Below, in pieces: positions 45,599 to 55,664 of a stretch of 64,000 bases of DNA. The DNA comes from Poecilobothrus nobilitatus (lineage: Eukaryota; Arthropoda; Insecta; Diptera; Dolichopodidae): NCBI GenBank assembly GCA_947095535.1, contig OX352774.1, positions 267,007,843-267,071,842 on the forward strand, written 5' to 3'. The notes under the pieces were generated by a model. It searched no databases, had not been told where the DNA came from, and saw only the letters and a list, made by a program, of their open reading frames with translations. Position numbers and translations under genes: made by a program. Every line of letters begins with the position of its first letter. The stretch's first letter is position 1.

Positions 45599-46065
45599 CA
45601 TATTAACTAATAGATGGGAAGTTAGGTATAGTCGTTTCTTTTCTTCTTATGTGTTTTCCTATTTTAAGGAATTCAGTCAAAAAAATACATATGCATTTTA
45701 TAATATGTATACATTTCGTTCACTCAGCTGTTTATATTTATTAAAATAATGTAAAGCAGTTTTTCATAACCAGTTTCATTCAGAGATTTTAAATTTTTAT
45801 ATTACTTAATAATTGATATATTTTGTTTTTAAAATTAAATTTTAATTTAATTAAGATTATTCAAAATTTTAACTACTTGTAAAGCAATAAAATAAGTAAT
45901 AAAATTCTTTTAAAAATTAGAAATGAAATTTATTCATCTTTTAGGAACCTATTTCTGAAAAAACTAAAGCAATACATACGCAGTACGCACGGTTCACTCA
46001 GCTATTTCTCAAAACTGGCTGAAAATATTTTCTTTACTGCCTATCTATTAGTTAATATATCTATG
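45599..46065 (-). mobile_element. 8-bp-TSD MITE, copy 1
   Basis: The element is 467 bp and matches the reverse complement of 56338-56797. The right end is complete (ATCTATTAGTTAATATATCTATG would be the full end; 16 bases ATATTAACTAATAGAT are shared by both termini), while the left end has lost six bases. The flanks AAAGATAC (45591-45598) and AAAGATAT (46066-46073) form an 8-bp duplication with one mismatch. No coding sequence. Confidence 0.8.
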
Positions 46066-46454
46066 AAAGATATCAATAAACGTTTCTCTAAACCAATCAA
46101 CATATCTGTCATCTGTAATTTTTTAGTTTACAATTTAAGGCTGGTTTTCATGAGAAAAAAATATCCACGAAAATGTTAGAGCATAGGCAGAAGATACAAA
46201 AATGATATGGGTGTGAAAGAGATAGCTCTACAAAAATATCCATGAAACATTTGAAAATATCCACGAAAGTAACCATAAATGGGCCATTCCATACGACTAG
46301 TGTCCTCTTTTGTTTCGTGACTACTTTCCTCTTTTATTTATTTCCACGCTGTTCCTCTTGATTGTCGTTACTTTTATATGTATGTGTAAATATTTCATTA
46401 TAAAATAAAATTTGTTGTGAGCGGTAGATAATAAATACGAGAATGAAATGTATG

Positions 46455-46625
46455 TACACATAACATTTTTTTGACCCTAAAAATATTTTTATTTGAGGTT
46501 TTGTTTGTGTTAGTGGACTATATTTTTAAACTCTAAAATTTTGGTTTAAAAATTACTCCTAAAAATCCTCACCACAAATTTAGTTCATAGGCAAGACGGA
46601 ATGAAACGAAACTAAAAGTAAAAAA
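46455..46625 (+). repeat. Dispersed repeat shared with 24070-24225
   Basis: CATAACATTTTTTTGACCCT, then AAACTCTAAAATTTTGG and GGAATGAAACGAAAC correspond to the block beside the Tc1 remnant. Here it overlaps the 3' end of the piggyBac gene remnant. Confidence 0.45.
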
Positions 46626-48350
46626 TAAGAATGCAATGGGATTTCACATTTGTTGCACATAAATACTGTTGTGCTCTTGCATACCCTGCAACGTCTTCTC
46701 CAATTTTCATTATTTCGTTCTATTATATGGCCTACACCATCTAAGCGTGAGTTATTTGGAACTGATACTGCAGATCCTCTTCCTCGAGCAGATTATGGTT
46801 TCATTTTATTTGTTTTGATAAGAGTCCTTACAAGTTCAGATCTAAAATCTAATTGCGACATTGGTTTTTTGTGTACTGTTCTGAACAATTTCCATGAATT
46901 TACAACGGCTGCATCTACCATATTTATAAATAAAGGCCACCGCCACTTTTTTCCTCGAATATTTATTCGGTAATTTGCAACTGCATTATCGTGCAGATCA
47001 ACTCCTCCCATATATTATTGATTGTATTGGGAAATCATGTTAGGCTGTTGTATAGAAATCTTTTTTTTTCTTTACGATCGTATCGTTTTACGAGTACTTT
47101 TGGTTCGACAGATTCACAATTAGTTGCTACCGTAACTACCGAATTATCATTCCAACGCACCAAACTTATTTCATTCTCATGATCATAGCAGCAACTAATT
47201 GCACCACGTGCTTTTTTCCCAATTGACTTGCAAGTTTCTAATGGACATTTTAAAATTCTATTGTTACGTACAGTTCCAGTAGCAAAATATCCTTCATTTT
47301 TGAAATGAACCATAATTTATAACTGGTAAAAAAGTTATCAAAATAAATTTTATGAGCCGACTTATTTTCTACGTTTTTCAAAAGATTGATTACAACTTGC
47401 CCTGCTAAACCAAATTCCTTATTATTATTTTTAGTAGTTTTCCCTCCATATGGTATACAATGATATAAATAACCGTCGGATGAAGCAAGACACCATATTT
47501 TAAACCCAAAACATACAGGTTTACCTTTAAAAACATTTTTGCAGAATGGCGATCAAAGTACGGCACCATTTGTTGGTCAATTGACAAATATTGTTTAAAA
47601 ATCCCAAATTGTAAAAAGTTTTTGTTTAAAAGATCAATCAAAGGCCTCTTTGCAAATTTATCATTCTGATGCAGTTTACTATTATTTGCTAGATGAATGT
47701 TCTGCTTAATCTCGAGAAATCTATTTCTATAGCACTTTTTACAAACGGCACACCTTTATCTTCATCACAAGACCAATACAACTTTACTTGAGGAAGAGTG
47801 TGATATCCGCTTAAAATTAATATAGCCAAAAAAAACTTCTAAATCATTTTGATCAAAATTGAACTGATGGCGATTTTTATATTTCGAATATTCAATAGAA
47901 TTTTGAACAATATGGTCCATTATATTGTCACTGAACATTTTCTTAAAAAAATCAAAAAATCAATTTTCATTCTCATCTGTTCTTCATTACATATAACACT
48001 ATTTTCATAGTCGATTGGTGTTTTACACCACGTTATATTTTCAAGTCTCAATATTTTATTTGGTGGGGTTGCAGATTTCTGATCTTCAACAACGTCCTCT
48101 ATTATTATTCATTGTCTGAGTTCAAAATCTCGAAGGTCCCAGCTATATCCAAAAGGAAGTTTTCAACATTACCTGCATCATCGTCATTAAAATCTTCTTC
48201 ATCCGTTTATATCAGGTGGTATATAGCAGATATCTAATTCGTTATCTGTATCAAAAGCTTCAACAATCGCCTCAAGTTCCTTTAAATTCAAAATTTTTTT
48301 TTAGATCATCACGATGTTGCATGTTGTTGTAGAACATCATAGAAATCCAT
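46580..48350 (-). pseudogene. piggyBac-like transposase pseudogene
   Basis: Transposase of the piggyBac (PGBD) family, which moves by precise cut-and-paste at TTAA. From 48350 the minus strand shows an acidic N-terminus (LEAIVEAFDTDNELDICYIP), then FNFDQNDLEVFFGYI and QYLSIDQQMVPYFDRHSAK, the segment with the first catalytic Asp (usually SIDE). Next come YHMEGK, a CPLETCKSIGKKARG frame, and VRWNDNSVVTVATN, which holds the second catalytic Asp. MGGVDLHDNAVANYRINIRG follows, with the third Asp, and the end is a Cys-rich finger CRVCKSTTVFMCNKC. Several shifts and stops break it. The length of about 590 codons fits the family. Terminal repeats were not found. Confidence 0.85.
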
Positions 48351-48593
48351 AGTTATAAATCATAATTTTGAAAATAAAGAAAAGAAGTTTTTTACCAATT
48401 TATATGGTTTTTAGAAAATTTTAAAAATTTATAATATTATAATATGTGCTTATATAATTTTATAAATAGAATCTCCAATTATTTATAAATAACAAAAAAA
48501 GAAAAAATTTACTAATTTTCCGAAAAGATTTGATAATATTAATAACTTTCAAAATGGTTCTCACATCACTAAAATTATGTTGTTTTTCCCAAT

Positions 48594-48611
48594 GTTGCGT
48601 TAACGCAACAA
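48594..48611. other. 18-bp perfect palindrome centred on TTAA
   Basis: TGTTGCGTTAACGCAACA reads the same on both strands. It lies 0.25 kb upstream of the piggyBac start. TTAA is the piggyBac target, so this may be a footprint of fused ends, but that is speculative. Confidence 0.5.
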
Positions 48612-49535
48612 TAATTTCAAAGCCTACTATAGACATTTTTTTTTGAAAAAGACCATTGAAATTTTTATAGAATATGTTCTTATGAAATTAATTTATTAGT
48701 GGAAAAGTAAATTGATTTTATTTGGCAATAATTTAAAAGTAATGACTATTTATTGCTAAAAAATCAGGAATTTAATATTCATTTTATTTTAAAGTTAAAA
48801 GTTTTTTTATTTATTATAATGTTTGTTTAGTATATTTAAAATATTGTAAATGCAATAAAATAAAAATTTTATCAAAAACGATTATTTTTTGGCATTTAAA
48901 TAGAATTTGTAAAACACGGCGCGTTAACGAAACAATGGTCCAAAAATGGGTTAAAACAACGTTTAGTCACAAAAACGGACCTTTTACTCCTTTTTTTGAT
49001 TCGATTATAAAAATTTTTAAAGCATTCTGCAATCTGAATTCTTCACAATTCTTCGTCAAGTTCAATGCTTTTCAAAAAAAATTTCTCTTAAGGTATTTTG
49101 TTTAAATTTTCCAATACAGGTTTTTTGCAGTTTTAGTTTTTAAAGCAATTTAATTAAAATATACATACATTTATGTTTTATAAATGAATCATTCATTATT
49201 ACATTTTTGTATCCGCAAAATTTGTATTTCAAATATAATGTATGTATGTATGTAGGTATAATATGTAAAAAGCATATTTATGCATGTAATTTTACAAATT
49301 TAAGTTATTTGTTATTTACTTATGTTGATTGAATGATTGATTAATCATAAATGATATGAAATAATGCCTTTCATCAACTATCACAAACCACAGTAGTTAA
49401 TTTGTAATTTTTTAAAACAATGGCAAAATAGCTTTTTGTTTTTAATCATCTAAAAAGACTGAAAGTTCTATAATCTTCAACTTTTTTTAAACCATTAAAG
49501 TGATATACATACAATATGTATGTATGTATGTACAT
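48612..49535. other. Intergenic, no gene recognised
   Basis: AT-rich with ATGTATGTATGT simple repeats at 49240-49260 and 49515-49531. No gene. Confidence 0.5.
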
Positions 49536-49543
49536 ACAATAAC

Positions 49544-50301
49544 CAGAGTTGGCACTCAGAAAAAAATTTGTTTACCAAATTGGTTTGGAAAAGTTACCAA
49601 ATTGACAAAAAAGTTACCAAAATATGTTGGATATTGAAGCACAATGGCTTTCCTTGATATTAAATTTTTTTTATATATTATAAAAATAAACAAAACAATT
49701 ATTAATATATGCAACATAAAAAAAAAACAAACAAAACAATTCATATATGTATATAAAAACTAAAAAAAAATTACAAAAAAAGTTTAAACTTAAACTATTT
49801 ATCAACAAACAGTATTTGAAGGAACATAAAATTATTGTTAATTTTATTTGAGTATTTCTCAAAGAATATAAAATTTTTAAAGTTAAATATGTAAAACCTT
49901 TTGAACGCATAAAATTATGTATACATATATATATAACGCAAACTAAAATTAATTTTTGGCAGACCAGACTCTATGAGCCGCTTTATTTCCTTTATCCAGT
50001 TCCTTAGCCACTTTCGTTCTTCTCTTTTAGCTATAATAATTTTTCTGCCCACTGCATCTGGAATTTCCTGTTACATTTAGTTAAGGTTTTGTAATTACAT
50101 TAAAGTTGTGTGGTGGTGGCTACACAATATTTTAACTTATAGTGCAATATTTTCAAAATAGTTTTTTTTTTCTAAAATTGGTCCCTGATTTTAATTTTTC
50201 TCATTCTTCAAATTATTCCAAAAAATTATCAAATTATAAAAAAAATATTATCTGAATAAAACTACCAAATTTGGTAGCAAATTACCAAAGTGGCAGCCCT
50301 G
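49544..50301. mobile_element. hAT-like element with exact 8-bp TSD
   Basis: The element is 758 bp. The left end CAGAGTTGGCACT and the complement of the right end, CAGGGCTGCCACT, are hAT-style inverted repeats (CAGRG start). ACAATAAC occurs exactly on both sides (49536-49543 and 50302-50309), the 8-bp duplication expected for hAT. TTACCAAATTGG-type subterminal repeats occur near both ends. There is no hAT transposase, but an exon-like coding stretch is present at 49930-50067. Confidence 0.85.
49930..50067 (-). pseudogene. Exon-like coding stretch inside the hAT element
   Basis: After a good splice-acceptor context (TAACAG, ending at 50068) the minus strand is open for about 45 codons. It reads EIPDAVGRKIIIAKREERKW, then LRNWIKEIKRLIESGLPKIN. 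The charged, helical composition is unlike the surrounding A/T noise. It is either a captured host exon or a transposase remnant; I do not recognise the family. Confidence 0.4.
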
Positions 50302-50610
50302 ACAATAACTTAGTTATTGTTATAAAAAGTAAAGTATGTACATTCAAAGAAAATAGTAAATTAAAAATAAAATGACTTATTTTTTGTTTTATAATGAAAG
50401 CACTATTTTTGATAAAAATTAAGCATTTTTGAACTAAATTATGTAAATTATTAATTTAATCCAAAATATACCTTTTTCTAAAACATCTTATTTTTGAATA
50501 AAATTTTTTCAGAATCATTTTGTCAAAAAAGGGCCCACATATGTACATATGTGTGGGTGTATGTAGGTAAATTTTAGAATTTTTGTAATGCTTTTTCAAA
50601 AGAGAAATTA

Positions 50611-50842
50611 TTTATTTATTTATATTAATATTACATACATAAATGTAATGCAATATTATTGAACCATCGGCTACTAAGGCCATTATAGGTTTTTATACTA
50701 CTATTAAATTATATACTAATATTATTTATTTGGTCGTAAGGGGGTTTGTAAAGAAAAAAAACTTACGACCTGAGCAGGGATCGAACGGAAACTCCTTCGG
50801 TTAATACGCCACACGCCTACCCACTAGGCTACCGAAGCCCCT
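50611..50842 (-). mobile_element. SINE-3: complete tRNA-derived SINE with TSD
   Basis: On the minus strand the head reads GGGGCTTCGGTAGCCTAGTG, with A box TAGCCTAGTGG and B box CGTTCGATCCC, the internal pol III promoter. A 9-bp inverted repeat GGTCGTAAG/CTTACGACC (50762-50770 and 50732-50740) follows the head. The 3' end is an (AAAT)n tail. A 13-bp duplication flanks it: AAAAGAGAAATTA (50598-50610) and AAAATAGAAATTA (50843-50855), one mismatch. It is unrelated in body to SINE-1 and SINE-2. Confidence 0.85.
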
Positions 50843-50995
50843 AAAATAGAAATTATAAACACAAAATCATACATCCTTATCCTAGTAGAAAATGTAAGTA
50901 GTTCCGCAGTAGTTGTAGAACTTGTTATTGGTAACTAATAACCCATTACAATTGAGATGACCCTAATGTAAAATCAGCATTACATTTTACAAACA

Positions 50996-51121
50996 GAATT
51001 AATTACTGAACTAGTTGCCGCTAATGAGTTAAAGGTAATGGGTTTGATAAAACAAATAGAATTAATTACTGAACTAGTTGCCGGTAATGAGTTAAAGGTA
51101 ATGGGTTTGATAAAACAAATA
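50996..51121 (+). repeat. Exact-type tandem duplication, 63 bp
   Basis: Two units start at 50996 and 51059 (GAATTAATTACTGAACTAGT). They differ at one base (CCGCTAATG versus CCGGTAATG). The period is a multiple of three, but the local frame (51038-51235) has no family match. Confidence 0.85.
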
Positions 51122-52903
51122 TGGAAAAAATATATGCTTATTATTTATTTAATTTACTTTATTATTATACTAGAAAAGAACAATTATCTAATAATAAAAT
51201 TTATATTATATATTAAATATTTACATTTTTTTTAGTATATAAACAAACTATTGATAACTTTAGTATCTGCGAGTTTTAAGAAAACAATAAAAATTACCTG
51301 ATATTACTTTCTGCATTTCAACCAGAACCAACCCATTATCTTTTGTATTACTTTTCTAAAAATGTAATCGTGCAAGGAACTTTTTTTTTACTGCGGTTGC
51401 GGTATGTAATCTAGTAGGTAATCACTAATCAGTAAATCGTAAGCCATTACCTACCTTTTTAAGAAATGTAATCTAAAATGAACTAATTCACACATAGTTC
51501 GTAGTTCTTTATTAATTACTAATTTTAAAATTTTTTTAATAATTTAAAAACCTCTTGTTGCTTACATTTAAAAAATCAACATGTTAATTAATAATATTAA
51601 AATGTAAAGATAAATCTTTAAATGTGAACAAGAGACGAAAAAAATATTTAAGCCAAGCTTGACTTACGAAAATCGATTTACAAAAATAAATGAATAAAAA
51701 ATTATACATTCGAAAAAATAGTGTATTTTTAACTTAAGTTAATTAGTTTACCAGACCCTACAACTTTTTTTGTTTCAATATTGGTAAAAATCAAAACCAA
51801 AGTGTGTTCAATGTATATGTACATATCTATATTTTTCACATAATTAATAAGTTAATTAAGTTACACTAAAAAATGTAGATGATTTTCCGTATCCTTATAA
51901 TTAATTTGTAATAACCAAGACTTTTATTAATCACTGTTATTTTTAGAAACCTGGAGTACAATGTTGTTTGTTTAATTTTATATGATAGTTGGTTAAAAAA
52001 TTTTATTGCAATGATTTAAAAAAAAACTGACAGAAAGGTTGAATTCGTGGCAACAGATTACTATTGTTTATTCTTAACTATATCTGTTTGTACACCAAAG
52101 TAAAATTTTTAGATTTTACGTAAAATACTAACTGCCGATAGTATTATTATACGATATACATATGTACATATGCATGTAAATATAAATTTCTTGTGGTAGT
52201 ATTTCAAATGATTCGAATAAAATTAATGGAGTGACTATGTTATACAATATACATAATTTCCTCATCGTATATAATATATATTGTATAAAACAGATAGCCA
52301 TTCCATAAACTACATAAACTAAACCATTCATATAAAAAAACAATCATATGCACATATTAAAATAATTCTATTCAAATTCTTATAGACACTCACACATCTG
52401 TAAAAATTACATTAAAAAAATAGAATTCTGATCATACAATATCAATAATATTTTTTTATAAGCTGTAGATATAGTTTATGTAGGTACATATTATGATTTC
52501 TGCATTAGAATTGAGAATTCTGTATAGCAATATATATTTCTTAAACATTTTAATGATATGCAGATTTTCGGGGTACTTCATTTTGTACAGAATTAGCTAA
52601 CAAATTTTGTTCGGGAGATTACTCTATATACTTACATATTATATAGTATAGTTTCTTTATGGTTATACCTACGTTTATAAATTATTTTAATGGCAGATTT
52701 TAAAAAGATTGCCATTCTTATTGAGTGATTTTAACTCTTGCTTTGGAAATTTATTGCAAACTTGAAATTTTACTGATATTTTATAAAAAAAAAAATTGTT
52801 CCTTATTTTTAGTTGTTTATAACTGATTTTTAATATTTTTTTTCATGTACATAAATACGTATACATACTTTATAAATAAAAACATTTTCTTTTTAAATTT
52901 TAG
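51122..52903. other. Region upstream of the lipase; first exon not found
   Basis: AT-rich. The promoter and signal-peptide exon of the lipase should lie here or further upstream, but no frame with a hydrophobic leader and a matching splice donor stands out. The Met-starting frame from 52845 runs through intron sequence and is not the true start. Confidence 0.45.
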
Positions 52904-55083
52904 TAAAGGTTATAGAAAAGGATTACCACTTGATGTTAGGAATCCGTTTCCTTTATATGCCAGTGGCTTTAATAAATACAGAGAAACAGCAATATTAATA
53001 CATGGTTTTAATGGAACTGAACAAGATGAACATTTTCGGTACTTACGAGATGGTAAAATATTGTTCAATTATTTATTTGTGTACTTTAATGTAAACTTTT
53101 TTTTTTCTCTAGCATATTTATTTAGAGATTTCAATGTTGTAACTGTAGACTGGAGACCATTGACACGATATCCTTGCTATTTAACTGCTTTAGCTAATAC
53201 ACGTTTAACAGCGCAATGTAGTGCACAGGTAATTTGAATTATTAAAAAAAATATTTTATAAATATGTAGTAAAATAAATCAAAGTCTTAACTTTCACGTT
53301 AAATTCTCGTAATTTTTTAATGCTAAAAATTTCTCTGTTGAATGTTATGGCTTATGTTAGATCATGATTTTTAAAACAAAAAGCAAAAATTAACAAGTTT
53401 ATTTAGTCCCAACACAATTCACTCTACTACAATGTCAATCTACAATTGAACAAACTACATTACGAATATAACAATGGACAAGCTCAGCTAGTTACTTAAA
53501 TTAGATTAGGAAGAACAACCGCCAGTAATGGAGCAACCGATTTCTTGACACTTAAATAACAAATACATATGTATATTATTTTATTTTCATAGTGTACATA
53601 TGTATATTTATTTATTTATAATTTATTTTCACCAGTTATTAATAACTGGTCAAAATTTGGGAATCTTTTCCACTAGGATGTGGTTCTTACATACATATGT
53701 ATATATTATTTATAATGCATTAATGCATCTATAATGTAGATTGTAGATACAATTGCATTTAATTATTTTCGTTATTTCTGTGGATTCATGTGGATTACAT
53801 ATCAAAAACTCTTAAAATTCAAAAAATGTATGTTACATATTACATTAGGTACTTATACATATAAATAATTTCTTTTAAAAAACTTTAAAGGCATTATCTT
53901 GTGATTCAGAAATCTTCCTAAATCACAAAATTCGTTAATAGGAAGAGTGTATGAAACGAAGAGTAAAATGTTCCACATAAATACTCAGGTGGCTTGGTTG
54001 TTTAAATTATTGATTTATTATTATATTTAATAAAAAAAAAATGAAAAAATGTTACGTTTATTTTAATAGACACCAAACGTCAAACCATAGACTTAACCTG
54101 TGTTTGTATGCAATGTGTATGCATAAGAATTATTTTTAAATTCAAATTACATATATTAACTTTATATGATTTTAGAATATATGCAGTATTTAAAACTTTA
54201 ATAATTATTATTTAATTTGTTTTAAATAGATCTACGCTTTTCTTACTCATTATGGAGCTGCGAAAGATAAGATTACATGTGTTGGACATTCGTTAGGTGC
54301 ACATATATGTGGAATGATGACAAATCACCTAACATCAAAACAATATCGAATTATTGGTATGTCAATGTAAGTTATTTTATTTAAATAAATTTATTAATAT
54401 TTAATCTTATTTTTTAAGGATTAGATCCCGCGAGACCTTTAATTGAAGGTAAAAAATCATACGCATTTCGGTTAACTAGAGATGATGCCGTAGTCACACA
54501 GATTATTCATACAAATGCGGGTAAATTAATAACCTTCGTTAAGATTTAAAAGCTAAATATAAACAAATTTTATAAATTGAAACTTCATTATCTTTTAGGT
54601 TACCTTGGACAGGAGGAAAGTGATGGACAACTTAATTTCTGTGTAAATGGGGGTCGATATCAACCATATTGTAAAGGACATCCGATAAGTATGTTATAAA
54701 AAAAATCAGAAAAAAAAAATAAAGCATGTTAACTTTTGAACAGGAAGATCACGTTGTAGCCATTTCTTAAGTATTTGTTATTTAGCAAATTCTTTATTCA
54801 AACATAAATCATTTATTGGTGTACCATGTCCAGAAGGATGTACATCAATTACTGGACCACATAAATTACCATTATCAAACTATATAAGTCCATTTGAAAT
54901 ACCGTATACGTTGAAACGTTTTAAAATTGGTACTGATGCACCAGATGAGTAAGTCTTCAAACAATTAACTTTTGAATGACTGAGTTTGAAATTTTAAAAC
55001 TTTGTTTTTTCTTTAATAGGGCTAGTGGAATTTATTGTATTAACACTGGATTTGTCAAACATTGTCCATTTAATGATAGATAA
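52904..55083 (+). CDS. Pancreatic-lipase-family lipase, 5' incomplete
   Basis: A neutral lipase of the insect pancreatic lipase family, expected to be secreted and to hydrolyse triacylglycerol or phospholipid esters. Seven exons join in frame: 52904-53052, 53113-53228, 54230-54356, 54419-54520, 54599-54688, 54744-54948 and 55020-55083, all with GT-AG introns, giving about 283 residues. Landmarks in this partial protein: AILIHGFNG (oxyanion strand, residue 29), NVVTVDW (56), nucleophile Ser109 in GHSLGAH, catalytic Asp133 in GLDPARP, and catalytic His201 in RCSHFLS. The Cys residues near the lid (NFCVNGG, YCKGH) and those near the end are kept. The N-terminal 40-60 residues with the signal peptide are missing upstream. 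The third intron side (53229-54229) is 1 kb long and repeat-rich. There is no sign of decay. Confidence 0.9.
53229..54229 (+). other. Lipase intron 2, repeat-rich
   Basis: GT at 53229 and AG at 54228-54229 bound a 1,001-bp intron. It holds ACATATGTATAT-type simple repeats near 53565-53610 and 53690-53705, and a TATGAAACGAAGAG motif near 53950 related to repeats at 46600 and 62300. No gene is inside it. Confidence 0.75.
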
Positions 55084-55483
55084 CAGTAGAAAATTAATAT
55101 GCTGGAAAGAACTTGTGTGGGTGTGTTTTTTAAAAATGTTGTTATGCTATCTGAGTTTAAGTGTTTACATATTAGTGTGTAATTAAATTTAATTTTTAAG
55201 TTAAATTATATTTAAAATATATAGATAATATATAAATTGTTGTACTAAAAATTGTTTTAATTTTCTTAACTCCAGTTCAGTTTGAAGTGTCTACAGCTTT
55301 AAAAAGCATGAAAAAATTTGATATTAAAAAATAATAGAAAACTTTTTGGAAAGAAGTGGTTGATGTCGAATTCACTAACATAAATATTAGTTTCTATTTT
55401 CTTCTCAATACTTCATGTGGCTAATTGATATTATAAATTCATTATAAATTCATTGCTAATCATCTTTCTCACATCACTATCCC

Positions 55484-55630
55484 CTGTACATTTGTATTAA
55501 AGGTTCCATCCTAAAGTTTGGTTTTAAAAGGGGAGTGGTTTTGGTTGGTTAAAGTCCAACACTACCCTGAGGAACGACGTGCAGTTCCTCTTGGTGACTT
55601 TCGAATTTTCCACCAACTCTCGTAAAAAAA
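55484..55630 (+). mobile_element. LINE-A solo 3' end, second copy
   Basis: It matches the LINE-A 3' UTR from CCTGTACATTTGTATTAAAGG to CGTAAAAAAAAAAA. The stem GAGGAA (55569-55574) and TTCCTC (55585-55590) is intact with a 10-base loop. The insertion lies about 400 bp behind the lipase stop codon. Confidence 0.8.
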
Positions 55631-55664
55631 AAAACCTAATCTCAATTTTAAATGATATTTTTTA

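Noticed and set aside
45573..46103. 12-bp direct repeat ACCAATCAACAT on both sides of MITE copy 1 as its target duplication
   Set aside because: Comparison with copy 2 fixes the element ends at 45599 and 46065, directly next to the 8-bp AAAGATAC/AAAGATAT repeat. The 12-bp repeat lies outside and is coincidental or older.
50765..50842. Possible tRNA gene on the minus strand
   Set aside because: A and B boxes are good, but the acceptor stem does not close and the sequence continues into a SINE body with a 13-bp target duplication.
52845..53237. Met-initiated 130-residue frame as start of the lipase
   Set aside because: It reads through a splice acceptor at 52902-52903 and then through the intron 53053-53112. 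The leader it would encode is not a signal peptide and the intron part is low complexity.
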